In this document: one piece after another, positions 11,801 through 20,254 of the stretch
How positions within the stretch are numbered: the stretch's first letter is position 1
How the letters are laid out: each line of letters starts with the position of its first letter
DNA from: Candidatus Helarchaeota archaeon
GTDB lineage: Archaea; Asgardarchaeota; Lokiarchaeia; Helarchaeales; RDOG01
Direction of reading: 5' to 3'
DNA length: 64,000 nt
NCBI GenBank assembly: GCA_019058315.1
Contig: JAHPZH010000002.1
Coordinates: forward strand, 620,001-684,000
Notes under the pieces: model-generated
What the model was told of the DNA's origin: nothing
The model's input: the letters and a program-made list of their open reading frames with translations, nothing else
Database searches by the model: none
Program-made: the position numbers and the translations under genes

Positions 11801-13319
11801 ATATAATGGTAAATCAGTATTTCCGGGAACAACATACACTATTAATCGTGAACTGGGCGGAAATCCGACTGTCTTAGGTTACACAAATTCTGGTATGAAT
11901 TCATCAACTGCAGGTTATGATTTAATTTGGAATGGTCCATATCATCATCGTGATACTGGTGCTCACCATGCTTACTTTACCTATGTATTCCCAATTCCTT
12001 CAGATGCTTTTATTTCGGAAATCTTTTGGAATGTAACAAATCTAGATGATACTACGGCAAGCGGAATTAGTATTACTAATTTATCAGCATTCTACGGTGG
12101 CACTGGTCCTGCTGATCCAAATCGGGGTTGGAAGACTATAACAACTCCTGGATACGGTGGTGGTGGTGTCTATAGTGGTTCAATATACTCACAAACTTCA
12201 GTTGGTGGAACTTACTCAGATCCTTGGTCCCCTGGACATACACATCATTTATACCTAACAAGTCGTGGACAAGACACTTCTGAAACTTGGGAATATTTAA
12301 TGTTCGAAGTATATGTTCAAGATGATTTTATCACAGGTGCACAAGGTTGGGCTAATTTAGGATGGAATGATACAGATCCACCATTAGCCGATCAAGTAAA
12401 TAATCCATTGCCTGTCACTTTACTGTTAGAAATTAGGACTTATGATTTTCTCGATGAATGGGGTATGAATAACTTTGAACTTCCAGAAGGGCTAATTTCG
12501 GGATTCAAAGTTATCGCTACTATGTGGGATCCTCAAGAAATTGACGACTCTATTTCACCGACTTTCTATCCCAATTTCACAGTTTCTTATAAAACAGTTA
12601 GAATGGAAGACGGTTCTAATCTATTTCCATATGTGAATAACTCTATTCTTACGCCAAAAGTATATATCCGACTTGATATGGAAGATTCCATTGTTAATGA
12701 GGATGTAACAGGTGGTCGTGGGGATACTTTATATGTAGATCATAATCGCACATATGGATACCTTTGGCAACCATTACAATCAGCTAATCTACCATATGTT
12801 ACGACGAACTCGAGTATTCTCAATGTGGAATCAGAATTTTTAATTACAGTAAACGTAACACCTGATAACGCATTACGCAATTATTACCTCAATTTGACCT
12901 TACCTAACAGTAGAGGTTATATTGAACCAAAGCTAGGCAGACTAATAGTTATAAGCAATAATCCTGATGTTCAAAGGAGAATGGGAACATTTCCACCAAA
13001 AGTGATAATAGATCCGCGCATATTAAACGCAACATATCCATATCCACATATATATCGATTAGGAACCAAAATCGATTTAGATCCTACAACATACGAATAT
13101 TCTATTGAATATCATTTAACTTTCAGAGTTTCTGCACTGTTTCTAAAAGATTGGAGAGAAAATTACGCAACAAGTAATCCGTTTGAGAGATTCTATTTCT
13201 CTTGTGTCTGGGACAAACCTAGAGGTACTTTTGAATCTATTACTGAAAGATATATCAAAGCAACGACTTTTGGTCCGTTTGGAAGAGAAGAATATAGAGA
13301 AGTTTATATCCAAACTTAA
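2874..13319 (+). CDS. Giant secreted surface protein (3481 residues)
   Basis: The largest gene in the window. The N terminus has a basic stretch then a hydrophobic segment (WLRTIVIIGLFAAAGAA, residues 9-25), a signal peptide or membrane anchor. No C-terminal transmembrane segment is visible. The body is rich in Asn, Tyr, Trp, aromatic/Gly loops and NxS/T sequons, as expected for an exocellular glycoprotein. It mixes predicted beta-sandwich segments (a LamG-like stretch around residues 600-750 beginning VINEDFESY) with long leucine-rich helical stretches holding poly-Gly linkers (near residues 1800 and 2430). A calcium-type DxDxDG loop (DIDNDGLSE) lies near residue 2720. I recognise no catalytic domain. 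It is followed by a T-rich end and the second giant gene in the same direction. It could be an S-layer, adhesin or cell-envelope bridging protein. Confidence 0.85.
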   Translation: MASFIRKNWLRTIVIIGLFAAAGAAPTIIEQQMLPLVQLSGLVTDYYNPLSGDLNIEDIINNIVSINVLATSATQTTLLITTYIVNQPYNFYPMKIPALDLDLYYRAGRPYDSEKQIIQQFKADPNFGSLKEPIYDPLSYSWVRTMNIIIPNEVNIPVGTPGLVNVLITMYTNGQDENALSQMISTIIREEKIPSQRLFASGNVFFMGVPVPISLEIPEFAMPTSDEEGAGLTDLLSTFFLDMVPETDDLDFFHLADIRNYDDQNRNFYRDWNDTILNGLKDEGENFTEPLLENGTISATAFLRLTDKLSIGGGSVEIPSSPWNVQEGQNQTTGLLNYGDLSYWDSENIFGETRYTPKTEIENTVWGTAEQQLLLYVPGSLAERMNQPNWRNRIIGAIGFNRSQSMSLESRGSSVPLLLSADIKITGDARPNANFTSGDAINTFIPQLIDYGNVSLGIVGNIKVKLGEMPLSLTIKLELEQDTSSLLGGSSSSVGASGLSALQNGGTSTSSIFDMIFGYFSLNNILFNGLAMDVYNKIMQVNSTLGLDLFFPYGIYFPDTPEEAEQFLSLQGGPIQIFNQSKPGEWGYLNQTFPYNKPDVVINEDFESYTDDNAWQTTSRWTIYNESGSDITLDLFSGKLGSRGLIYNSDGSADCHIENSFSQQLGISGFYFDVKINTTQGEFTALLHNSSSPIMNLTIDSLGNIKVNGLQSARINNNTDSWYRIFVTTNSDPIGTFDVTIAGIVNETHTGTGAESQFWLPNIITSGDIITIYAINEQDAEVSFDGNDVKNNFAVNQTLDNIYYVMINESFDGDGTTSDFTFANIANTTGATDAIVEVLMYNATNSTQKQVFTHTAGVPSAGYEYTRSSQQIFLYNAGVLYNPPIGFKINTTFYVEEDNYDAITGNTVLRFLYNPPADNATVTISFHTIDRPVFTYTTSPSTGYQYRWNPTYNRVDLYLDGSDYLLPLNYELFIDYNLGTVVDDGSFINNFIPTNLTLMMNDSYGPIYIDNVMFRNAKTLEEAQKQWYQDHLLFNLTIETETLKDTFAKILSEIGSYRNGMGIAYHFNSRYLIGAYGTPQVGYYSQVLANLNDQATGYPIGTMPTGNDTIDAQRGLPLAKVPFEIKLDDLRLNIKEIFPQFGDGASSLLNSIGINPSLISYLNKSLDDWGVQTGKGSGAGNTGTLADLLLFDLNQFLKILYQDGPANDLFDFMIDQGFLNETYSALNLTALVDGALNLLGADDLMSGATGGEDSEDLFTMLPELLQATNINFDDILPGLIDYLIENMSYENGVKLFELLDVALSSTGTETADIATGIDDESWFVLFDNLKALLNIIDPMELAYVAINNPLPFVDYLNRSSMLSEYTVMPLIESLFSEMEGGEEFDWDKLLRNAAGLIEGLLFGVDIPDGITQPWENKGINLFAMLQAPESIQDYDPFSNQTITLEEARMALENLYNTGKGLEIQQVGEGNYIADTPPYDNLRVVSTEALALMLAGFTAEDIYQLLADLGILDLTQLGSTGGDDMFSGINALLPILGMLVPPGEWMSILREMGIWSTWDGDWDMMVYVDIWGMITIPINVAALMGRLVNLEKLLATGIMEILPDFPIGGGQIDLFNIQLSLNENQSYGNPYFYQTGYDTSSTSDSQRTGPWRQKTTGLTTSCDNWGWVPMGWDPGGPQYGSPLKNYSSDTGDDYPRSVLSKVISNLPISIDLDIDEIDIPRTEILRFGIIFGDIVIDIEMTLPIDLAVRLRMEGNPASMVKELETAGMSPYGFLTHLYPNPNQWIYDMFGDLAGGGGGGGTTSNMDYLDKIFNNLDLFVDALFTADTDLMHTMSFLLDPDFMKGSRFYLDPSYMVWDIVNNVTGLEEENPAKYTLYWDYDYQANGYGNVTQRPYFGDGDEVPDEYPWYRFFLPSYNQLNPHRGPGTYLQADIYRYPLILDQYTPLGYPGQGYWLNTPDGTPDGVQHYWYDTPYAYINTTPSASDPWPNVDPDDWANPNGNTGSGYYQWTVGGTTYYWGENAPAHPDRADFPYEQVPLVDIDMGDWATYAPLYYGWASNPAHPVYASGEANNNFGTAPVHTSIQDTDSYGYPDIWASFAFALDQTDYRFGYWEKNTTAHSVDNTPYDYLNCLPFWTLLSLGVTPHLSGAIDFFDIPGMMTDVAQVATANLGSDYWHKSEYNRTYRWFEPHWDYIDNKGFAYEDNVSLGVDGLVTMNGAATAFTSYGNPVWTDYGNGTVKVWNNIEYYGDLYDVDLNPFGLLQWIWDGASDVFKLNDTGGIPKYESYMTKYLAPYSTPNLKGALEWLADKGFTIDHILNILPTLIEDLSSSAAGSTDMLTDMLGTETIVNFIKSMEDYYRRVPAIINRTDWALNHDPNSPNYLLDMAQNRTRAAELILEGLSDFPEILDINPAKAARGALSYLMPRVADIFGTGGVGGEGGTEELLDGLNDLLHDSGLVDIIFEDTSKIRNLALDLSIQNTMLNLTFMGWKFIDIQLDDLEITFNLTEIGEALGNEESGNGGGDFPIELPLDFASPFPYIELSTFNGPYEVTFQALNASSSPNPAEIAGVDVSWGQVYYWADPDDPSINTYYFNVTMYDSPLSGWYNESLLPDIPPNAKLYIHNVSDFDLTHTNATGHVTFYGNIGEDNFGWVDPYVYVHVEPIDLPNLFYYWWNVTTISTQLTLGGHQEIQKARWVTPRSDGKVPNIVIQTATPFDSYVTDIDNDGLSEIFARVEIDNNTMSDVQKIFFMPNGTIDTINVSHALGYDIDLWADSNIIQNDTWDVDGLGGQTKYTFSEEVTPDGSNIVYPVSPKLITGIQVNSGTWIDDSLTKAQIYYYDIEDEDQDNPIYLLNWDIRENQYMGSYGGWVENLTGSNRLSMIYPDTSPTQPETLSWTVFGQLQASANASRGVTLVYDETTYGGQQYTNLYRICDLDLFLTNVTGANRLKTLTNLELWYYDYYVPEGDGYGSKKQSLIYSYNGKSVFPGTTYTINRELGGNPTVLGYTNSGMNSSTAGYDLIWNGPYHHRDTGAHHAYFTYVFPIPSDAFISEIFWNVTNLDDTTASGISITNLSAFYGGTGPADPNRGWKTITTPGYGGGGVYSGSIYSQTSVGGTYSDPWSPGHTHHLYLTSRGQDTSETWEYLMFEVYVQDDFITGAQGWANLGWNDTDPPLADQVNNPLPVTLLLEIRTYDFLDEWGMNNFELPEGLISGFKVIATMWDPQEIDDSISPTFYPNFTVSYKTVRMEDGSNLFPYVNNSILTPKVYIRLDMEDSIVNEDVTGGRGDTLYVDHNRTYGYLWQPLQSANLPYVTTNSSILNVESEFLITVNVTPDNALRNYYLNLTLPNSRGYIEPKLGRLIVISNNPDVQRRMGTFPPKVIIDPRILNATYPYPHIYRLGTKIDLDPTTYEYSIEYHLTFRVSALFLKDWRENYATSNPFERFYFSCVWDKPRGTFESITERYIKATTFGPFGREEYREVYIQT

Positions 13320-13342
13320 AAAAATTTTCTTTAACTCATTCC

Positions 13343-13361
13343 TTTTTTTTTTGATTTTTTT
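13343..13361 (+). terminator. T-rich transcription end of the giant gene
   Basis: A run of ten T, then GA, then a further T run, about 24-40 bases after the stop of the giant gene. Archaeal termination commonly uses such T tracts without a hairpin, so this would separate the two giant genes. Confidence 0.5.
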
Positions 13362-13463
13362 AAAATTTCTATCCTAATCACAAAATTATTTAATTAACTT
13401 AGATAGTAAAGATTTGTAACACAAAGAATAAATTAAATATTAATATTAACATGGAATAGGAAA

Positions 13464-16400
13464 ATGAAAATCCGAAAGAAATTAGTAATTTTTTTTTTAC
13501 TCTCACAGATTTCATGCCAGTTCTTAATTTTATCCGCTTTATTTTCAACCAATGAAGATTATCCAAACTTTTTAAATCCTAATATTAATATATCAATTCC
13601 AATTGAAAGTAGTTCAGTTCCTTCTCCTTATTATGATAATTTCTTTAGTGAATATAACTGGGAATTTGATCCCAATTATGCACCTCTTCAGATTTTAACT
13701 GTTGTACACTATGATGAAAATTCGAATATGGATGATTTTGCATATCTATCTGCAATTCCTAATGTAATTTTTAATGATAGTGGAATTCGTAAAATTTCTC
13801 CAATAATATATGATAATGTTATAGATCATGAGAATACATTGGAATTTTTAAAAGAATGGAAACAATATAATGACATATTTGGTGGATTAAAGAGAGTAAT
13901 ATACGTTGGTGATGTTTCAAGTGCGACTCGAAATAAAATTACGGAGATTTTTGGAACACAAGGCGAAGCTGGTGCACCGATCAATTTTACGGGAAGTAAT
14001 ATTTTTGATTTATCCGCACAAATAAGTGATTATTTCTGGTATAAATCATCGAAAGCTGTTCTAGTATTAGGTGATGATACTTTTAACGAGCCAGAATCAA
14101 TTTATAATTATTCAATTAGTGATAATATCAATCCAAATACTTATTACTCTTTGATAGATAACATTACCAATATTAATTTAGAAGATATTTTTATTCCAAG
14201 TGCTCTAACTTTTGATGGTGGTGCGATATTTGCATACATTAATGATACAAATAATAAACTTGCATTAGATCTAATTGGAAATTATTCTACTTCAAATAAA
14301 TGGGTTTTTGACACTGATAATTCAACAAATAGTAATTTAATCTTCTTTCCTAACGTTACATATCCAGCAAATCTATCTGATTGGGCTATCCGTGTTTATA
14401 ATACTTCTCAAATTTCTTCTGATGTAGTATATAACATTACATTTTCCAATTTTACTGGCTTTTATCAACCTATAAAAGTTAATTATTCAAATACAAAATT
14501 AAAAATTGATATAAATTGGACAGACCCCCAAAAAGATATCGACTTATGGTTATTAAATCCAGATGGACAATTAGTAGAAAGCTCAGATCGCAATGGTTAC
14601 TTGTATGAAAGTGGTGAAACGAATGAATCAATATCAATCGAATATCCCTCAATGGGTAATTGGACTGTTATCGTCACCGCAAATGAGAATCAATCATCTA
14701 TTCCTTTTACATTAAAAATTAATTTTTTAAATCATTCGAATTATAAGACTAGATGCGTAGAATCTGCTTCTAATGGGGCAGTCATTGCTTCTCTTATGCA
14801 TGCTCCTATATTTTTCACGGATGGCAATAGTCTATCATCCTATACGCGAGAAATTTTATCAAGTTTATCACTTTCTGAAGTGATTGTAGTTGAACCTGGT
14901 AATACAATTAATGAGACCTTAATTACTGAGTTAGGTATTTCTACACTAAGTCTGGAAAACATTTCAATAATTCGTGAGTATATTCAAAATTTTAGCTTAC
15001 AAAACGATTTTATATTAACTACTCTTAAAGACGGCTATTTTGCCCCCGCAAGTTTGTTATCCGCTTATCATGGTGGAATAGTTCTACCGATTTTTAATGA
15101 AACTTTTAATTTCTACTCAAAAGCTCTAAGTAATTATAAATTGATGGAATATAGTTATTTTCAGGCCCCATTAACAGGTCCAGGACCAATTTATGAAGAT
15201 ATGACAGATCTTTCAGACGCCTTTCATAATTTTTTAAATGTTTTAGATCCTGGAGGTATCAACCGAACGGTTATAACTGTGTCTCAATTAACAGACTTAT
15301 ATCCAATCTTTGAAAGGGCAATAATTGGAGAATCATTTTCTGGCAGATTTCCTGGAGAAAATGAAATTGACGATACAACATATATATGTCGTTCCATATT
15401 ATATAGAGCCACAAACTATAAGAAATATACACCTAACGAAGATGCACTTTACCAACCTTATGAAAGAACGGGTTATTGGGCTGACCGATTCGATTCGATA
15501 AATCCTGAAGGTAATGCAAAGGGAAATTGGGGTATTTTTTCTGATGTATTGGTGAAAGATGCAAATGATAATAAATCCCATTTTTGTTTTAATAGTGTAT
15601 TAGGTGAAATATTGCGACCATCTTCTATACGTTTAAATGATTATGGTTTAGTTTTTGAAAATATAACGAAAATCAATATTAAATATCGCGCAAGAATCGG
15701 TTATAATGACTCTAATATTCAATTTGCAGGATTAAAGATTTGGAATTGGACTGCTTCTAATTTTACTACTCTTAGTACCTCCATTTTTAATTCAACAGAT
15801 TATATGGACGGATTTTTTTATATAACAGAAGATAATAAATCTCATTTTATAAGTTCTCAAGCTGATGGAAGACGAATCGAGCTTTTTATGTATGTAAATA
15901 CCACAGGACCATCAATTAATGCTTCTGTTGATCAAGTTCAATTTAATATAAGTATGTGGTCTCCATTTGCGAGACAAAGGGTTTTATCTTCTAGCATTTC
16001 ATATTGGCATAATTTCACATTTGGAGGTCAAAATTATAATTTTTCCGAGGTTATTCCAAATAATTTCTCAAATTATGCTTACATTGTCAATTATTCAACT
16101 TCTTTTTCTAACATTACTGATTTCCTTAAAAGTAATGTAGCCCTTTGGTATTTTTGTGGGATTGGTAATTATTCTGGAATTCCATTTAATGATAATGGAT
16201 CTATAAAATTAATGACAGATGATTATTGGAGAGGTTTTAATACAGGTCAATCTCCAGAGGATCCAATAGGAGCCGAAAATCCAGTGGATCCAAGTGGTGT
16301 ACTCGAAGATTGGATAGGTGGTAGTGAATTATTTACTGTATTAATAAATGAAAGCCTTAATTTATCTCATATAATTTTAAATAATGATTTCTTAGGTTCT

Positions 16401-19400
16401 ACCCAAATGCCAAATCTCTTATTAAGTCATGGGGCTTCCGTTGTAGTTGCTGATTTACGAGATAATATGTTAGGTTATTCTGAATATTTGTTTTATAATT
16501 ATTTTCAAGAATTATTGAGGAATAAGACAATCAGTATAGCTCTAATAAATGCCTTTAATAAAACGAGTCACTTGTACTCAAAAGGTTGGAAGGGAAATAT
16601 TGTTGAATCTCCACCATTTCCAAATAATTCAGAAGATTACCATCAATTTATAATATTTGGCGATCCAGAATCATATCTTATTAATTCAACATCCTTATTA
16701 CTTTTACCAGGCAATTATAAACCAATTGCTCAAAGATTTTATAATATATCAACTCGTAAGGGAATAAAATCAACAGAAGTATATCAAAGTGATTCAATAT
16801 TTAACTCGTATTTATTTGCAAATATAACTGATATCGATAATTCAATAGATAATTTAACAATACTAACTGAAAGTGATGTTCCTTCGGATTTTTTATTTGG
16901 AGACTCTTTTACTGCTAGTGATATTAGAGGTGGTCATCTATATAATATAGGAGTCGAGGGCCAATTTTATATTAAAGCAGTTGTTTTTCCGGATAATATG
17001 ACATTCAAATGGAAAATCTATGATCAAACTGATTCTGTAGAATTTCAAAATATTATCACTCTATTTTCTAATCCACCTACAATAGACCATTCTGGTCCAA
17101 CCCACTTCTTTTCTATAGACCGTTATCAAAACGGTTCAGTTGAGGAAATGTATTTTGATCAAAGTTATACAATTGGCAGGATAAATCAAACTCTTAATGC
17201 TTCTGTAGTTATACAAGATACTGATCATGATAATACAACAACCTTTATTAATGATCAAAATGAGTGGAATGTAACTCTACATCTAATACATAAGTCTAGT
17301 GGAATTTGGGTAAAGAATCTTACAATGGAGTTAAGTAAATCAACTGGAGATTATATTGCGAGTGGTTATCAATGGATTTATGGTTATTCTCAATGGAATA
17401 CTTCATATGTATTTACAGATGATGATCCTATTGGTGAATACGAATTCTTTGTTACCAGTATAGATAGTGAAGATGCATCCAGCTTTGAACAAGTTAATTT
17501 CACTGTAAAAGATCCCGAAGTGACGAATTGGCCTGCTGAATTCATCTCATTTACAAACAACACAAATACTCTATTTCGGGTTAATGAGAGTTTATATATA
17601 ACTGCTAATTTTTCTGACACAGATGGTTATTTAGATGAAAGTTTTTCAAGATATAAAGAAAACGATTCTATTATATTGAATTGCGAAGGAAATAATACAC
17701 TTACAAATATTAGTGTAAATGGGAGTTATTTTGAGAATGATTATCAAGCTACATATTTTGATGATAATTTTTCACATGTGATAGTCAATGACTCTTCTGG
17801 AATTATACGTATGCCGTATTCAATAAATCTATCAAATGCTGCAATAGAATACGATAATATTACTGAAGTTGAAATTAAATTAAGAGCATATTTAAATAAT
17901 ACTGAGAATCTCACCTTTGCAGGTTGGCAGATCTATAATTGGACTTCACAATCACTTCAAAATATATTTAATTCTACTAATAAAACAATAGGTATTTGTT
18001 ATATTTCAACAAATAACCTTTCAGATTTTATTAACCAGTCAGATAATCGTATAGAGATCTTTTTCTACTTGGAAACAAACACTACTACTAACGCAAGTAT
18101 TGATTATATTGAGTTTAATATAACTTATCCGGTGACTAAAACAGGAATTTCAGCAGAAATTCAGATGTATAATCCTCTTTATGGTGAAAATTGGATTAAC
18201 CGTACGATGATTTACGATAAAATAAGGGAAATTTGGAATTTTAATTGGGTATTTAGCCCAGAAAATGCTAGTGGCCCTTGGTATATTTATTTCAATTTAA
18301 CTGATAAAGAAAATGAGTATAGAGTTTGGAATATAAGTGAAATAATGAATGCAAGTAAAAATATCACGGTTAAGAATCACATTCCTAATTGGATCACTTC
18401 AAATATATCAGTTAATTCTACGTATAGAGGGGATCCTATTTTATTCTATGGTAATGCAACTGATATTGATATTTTTGATCGTATTAGCAATCTAACTTTA
18501 ATAGTTAATTTATCTCGTGTAGGAGAGGTAGTTAATCCAAAACAATATCCAATGAATTATGATAATAATACAAATCAATGGAATTGTTCGGTAATACCTG
18601 TATATACAACAAATCCTCTTACTACCTTTGCACCTGGTAATTGGTCATATGAAGTTATTGTAATTGATGAAACTGGTGCATTTAATATAACTGATAAGAA
18701 GTATTTCGAAATATTGAACAACCTTCCTATTCTAACGATTAATAAATTTTCTCCTCATGATTTAGATTTATATGACGGAGAAAGCATCTATATAGAGGGC
18801 AATTTATCTGATAATGAAGAACTAGATACAGCTTATATTCAATTAAATGACTCTTCGGGGAAATTTTTAAAGCGATTTATTTGGTTTCCTCCTGGAAGTA
18901 ATAACAAGACTTTTAGCTTACAAATTTCTAAAAGTGAATATTCACAACTAAGCTTTAAAGGTACATGGACTTTATATATCTTTTTAAATGATACTGATGG
19001 CGATGTTGCAGAAGCTACTTATAGAATTTCATGTCAGTTCCCCCCATTTCTCCCCCCTCCTCCCCCATTCCAATGGGAATATCTAATTATAGCGGGTCTT
19101 ATTGTAACTGTAGTATTAGGTACAATATTAGTATATAGGTTTTATAGAAGAGAGCATGTTGTAGTTCCAGCAAGTAGAGTTAAAGCTATTATTAAGAAAA
19201 TGGTAGAAGAAAAAGAAATCACGGAACTTGAAGAAGAAAAGGTAATAAAAGAAAGATTGAAGAAAGAAAAACTTAAGAAAAAACCTTCAAAGAAAATTAA
19301 AAAAGTAAAACCAGTTTCAAAGGAAAGATTAGAAGGCAAAAAAGAAAAATTAGATAAATTAGAAATCAAAAACCTCGAAGTTCGACTATCAGAGATTCTA

Positions 19401-19565
19401 AATTCTGCAAGAGAAGCCATTAGAAAGAAAAACTTTAATTATGCAGCAGAATTGTATCAAAGAGCTGCGAAAACATCTTCAAAATTAGGAGATTTAGATA
19501 AAGCCAAAAGATTTTCGGAAAGAGCAGAAGAATTGTATAAACGAGGAAAGAAAAAAATTAGTTAA
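13464..19565 (+). CDS. Giant surface protein with TM helix and MIT/TPR-like cytoplasmic tail
   Basis: 2033 residues. A signal peptide (KKLVIFFLLSQISCQFLILSA) opens the protein. An early region carries patterns like cell-wall-binding repeat 2. A PPC-like beta domain sits near residues 340-430 (IDINWTDPQKDIDLWLLNPDG). Further on comes a region reminiscent of the C25/gingipain fold but with GIG where the catalytic GHG would be. Two copies of a beta-sandwich (Tyr-Asn-Trp-Thr rich) lie near 705-830 and 1435-1555. A Pro-rich hinge precedes one transmembrane helix at 1872-1892, followed by about 140 cytosolic residues. These contain a Lys/Glu coiled coil, then a helical hairpin at 1970-2030 (AIRKKNFNYAAELYQRAAK) that resembles MIT or TPR helices. 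Many N-glycosylation sequons are present. It could link an extracellular layer to a cytoplasmic partner. Confidence 0.85.
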   Translation: MKIRKKLVIFFLLSQISCQFLILSALFSTNEDYPNFLNPNINISIPIESSSVPSPYYDNFFSEYNWEFDPNYAPLQILTVVHYDENSNMDDFAYLSAIPNVIFNDSGIRKISPIIYDNVIDHENTLEFLKEWKQYNDIFGGLKRVIYVGDVSSATRNKITEIFGTQGEAGAPINFTGSNIFDLSAQISDYFWYKSSKAVLVLGDDTFNEPESIYNYSISDNINPNTYYSLIDNITNINLEDIFIPSALTFDGGAIFAYINDTNNKLALDLIGNYSTSNKWVFDTDNSTNSNLIFFPNVTYPANLSDWAIRVYNTSQISSDVVYNITFSNFTGFYQPIKVNYSNTKLKIDINWTDPQKDIDLWLLNPDGQLVESSDRNGYLYESGETNESISIEYPSMGNWTVIVTANENQSSIPFTLKINFLNHSNYKTRCVESASNGAVIASLMHAPIFFTDGNSLSSYTREILSSLSLSEVIVVEPGNTINETLITELGISTLSLENISIIREYIQNFSLQNDFILTTLKDGYFAPASLLSAYHGGIVLPIFNETFNFYSKALSNYKLMEYSYFQAPLTGPGPIYEDMTDLSDAFHNFLNVLDPGGINRTVITVSQLTDLYPIFERAIIGESFSGRFPGENEIDDTTYICRSILYRATNYKKYTPNEDALYQPYERTGYWADRFDSINPEGNAKGNWGIFSDVLVKDANDNKSHFCFNSVLGEILRPSSIRLNDYGLVFENITKINIKYRARIGYNDSNIQFAGLKIWNWTASNFTTLSTSIFNSTDYMDGFFYITEDNKSHFISSQADGRRIELFMYVNTTGPSINASVDQVQFNISMWSPFARQRVLSSSISYWHNFTFGGQNYNFSEVIPNNFSNYAYIVNYSTSFSNITDFLKSNVALWYFCGIGNYSGIPFNDNGSIKLMTDDYWRGFNTGQSPEDPIGAENPVDPSGVLEDWIGGSELFTVLINESLNLSHIILNNDFLGSTQMPNLLLSHGASVVVADLRDNMLGYSEYLFYNYFQELLRNKTISIALINAFNKTSHLYSKGWKGNIVESPPFPNNSEDYHQFIIFGDPESYLINSTSLLLLPGNYKPIAQRFYNISTRKGIKSTEVYQSDSIFNSYLFANITDIDNSIDNLTILTESDVPSDFLFGDSFTASDIRGGHLYNIGVEGQFYIKAVVFPDNMTFKWKIYDQTDSVEFQNIITLFSNPPTIDHSGPTHFFSIDRYQNGSVEEMYFDQSYTIGRINQTLNASVVIQDTDHDNTTTFINDQNEWNVTLHLIHKSSGIWVKNLTMELSKSTGDYIASGYQWIYGYSQWNTSYVFTDDDPIGEYEFFVTSIDSEDASSFEQVNFTVKDPEVTNWPAEFISFTNNTNTLFRVNESLYITANFSDTDGYLDESFSRYKENDSIILNCEGNNTLTNISVNGSYFENDYQATYFDDNFSHVIVNDSSGIIRMPYSINLSNAAIEYDNITEVEIKLRAYLNNTENLTFAGWQIYNWTSQSLQNIFNSTNKTIGICYISTNNLSDFINQSDNRIEIFFYLETNTTTNASIDYIEFNITYPVTKTGISAEIQMYNPLYGENWINRTMIYDKIREIWNFNWVFSPENASGPWYIYFNLTDKENEYRVWNISEIMNASKNITVKNHIPNWITSNISVNSTYRGDPILFYGNATDIDIFDRISNLTLIVNLSRVGEVVNPKQYPMNYDNNTNQWNCSVIPVYTTNPLTTFAPGNWSYEVIVIDETGAFNITDKKYFEILNNLPILTINKFSPHDLDLYDGESIYIEGNLSDNEELDTAYIQLNDSSGKFLKRFIWFPPGSNNKTFSLQISKSEYSQLSFKGTWTLYIFLNDTDGDVAEATYRISCQFPPFLPPPPPFQWEYLIIAGLIVTVVLGTILVYRFYRREHVVVPASRVKAIIKKMVEEKEITELEEEKVIKERLKKEKLKKKPSKKIKKVKPVSKERLEGKKEKLDKLEIKNLEVRLSEILNSAREAIRKKNFNYAAELYQRAAKTSSKLGDLDKAKRFSERAEELYKRGKKKIS

Positions 19566-19736
19566 ATTAAATTTCTTTTTTCCAATTAAACAAAAAATCT
19601 AAAATGACTTTTTATAAGCATAATTATCTTTAGAATTATTATTGAGAATTAAAATTAATAGCTTTAAAAGTAATAAAAATATTTTTTAATCAAATCATAA
19701 TTGTTTAACTGATTGTATAATAAATAATTTAAGAAT

Positions 19737-20252
19737 GTGGTTAGAAAATTGTCAATATCCTCAGCATTCAGAAAAGAATTATCAAAAAGTGAAATTGGAA
19801 AAACAATTAATTTTTGCTATCAGTGCGGAACTTGTTCTGGAATTTGTCCCGCATTGAGATATACTAAGATTTTTAACCCACGTCAAATAATTGAAAACTC
19901 ATTACTTGGGTTTAAAGATAAGATTATCGAAGGGGACATGATTTGGCAGTGTACAACATGTCATTCATGTCTAGAAGTTTGTCCTCAGGCAGTACTTGTT
20001 TCAGAAATTATGTTCCAATTAAAAAATCTTGCATCAAAAAAGGGAAATTTGCCAGAAGGTTTTAAACTCGAGGGTCAAAACGTAGCAACACTCGGGTTGA
20101 ATATACCAAATAGTCCTGCAATTGCAAGGCGTAGAACTCAACTTAAACTTAGTGAAAATATAACAACTCCAAATGTGGAAGACTTCAAAAAAATTTGTGA
20201 AGCTACGGGATTTTTTGATTTAGTCGGCAAACCCGAGAAAAAGGAGGGCTAA
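19737..20252 (+). CDS. hdrC: Heterodisulfide reductase subunit C (HdrC)
   Basis: 171 residues with two classical [4Fe-4S] motifs, CYQCGTCSGICP near residues 27-38 and CTTCHSCLEVCP near 71-82, the HdrC signature. HdrC passes electrons from HdrA to the HdrB active site. The start is GTG 19737; the overlapping ATG at 19735 is in another frame. hdrB starts two bases after this stop, so the pair is co-transcribed. No hdrA lies beside it. The nearest hdrA is the selenocysteine-containing one at 43766, so this HdrBC may work with that HdrA, with another elsewhere, or with the nearby lipoyl carriers as in sHdr-type systems. Confidence 0.93.
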   Translation: MVRKLSISSAFRKELSKSEIGKTINFCYQCGTCSGICPALRYTKIFNPRQIIENSLLGFKDKIIEGDMIWQCTTCHSCLEVCPQAVLVSEIMFQLKNLASKKGNLPEGFKLEGQNVATLGLNIPNSPAIARRRTQLKLSENITTPNVEDFKKICEATGFFDLVGKPEKKEG

Positions 20253-20254
20253 AA

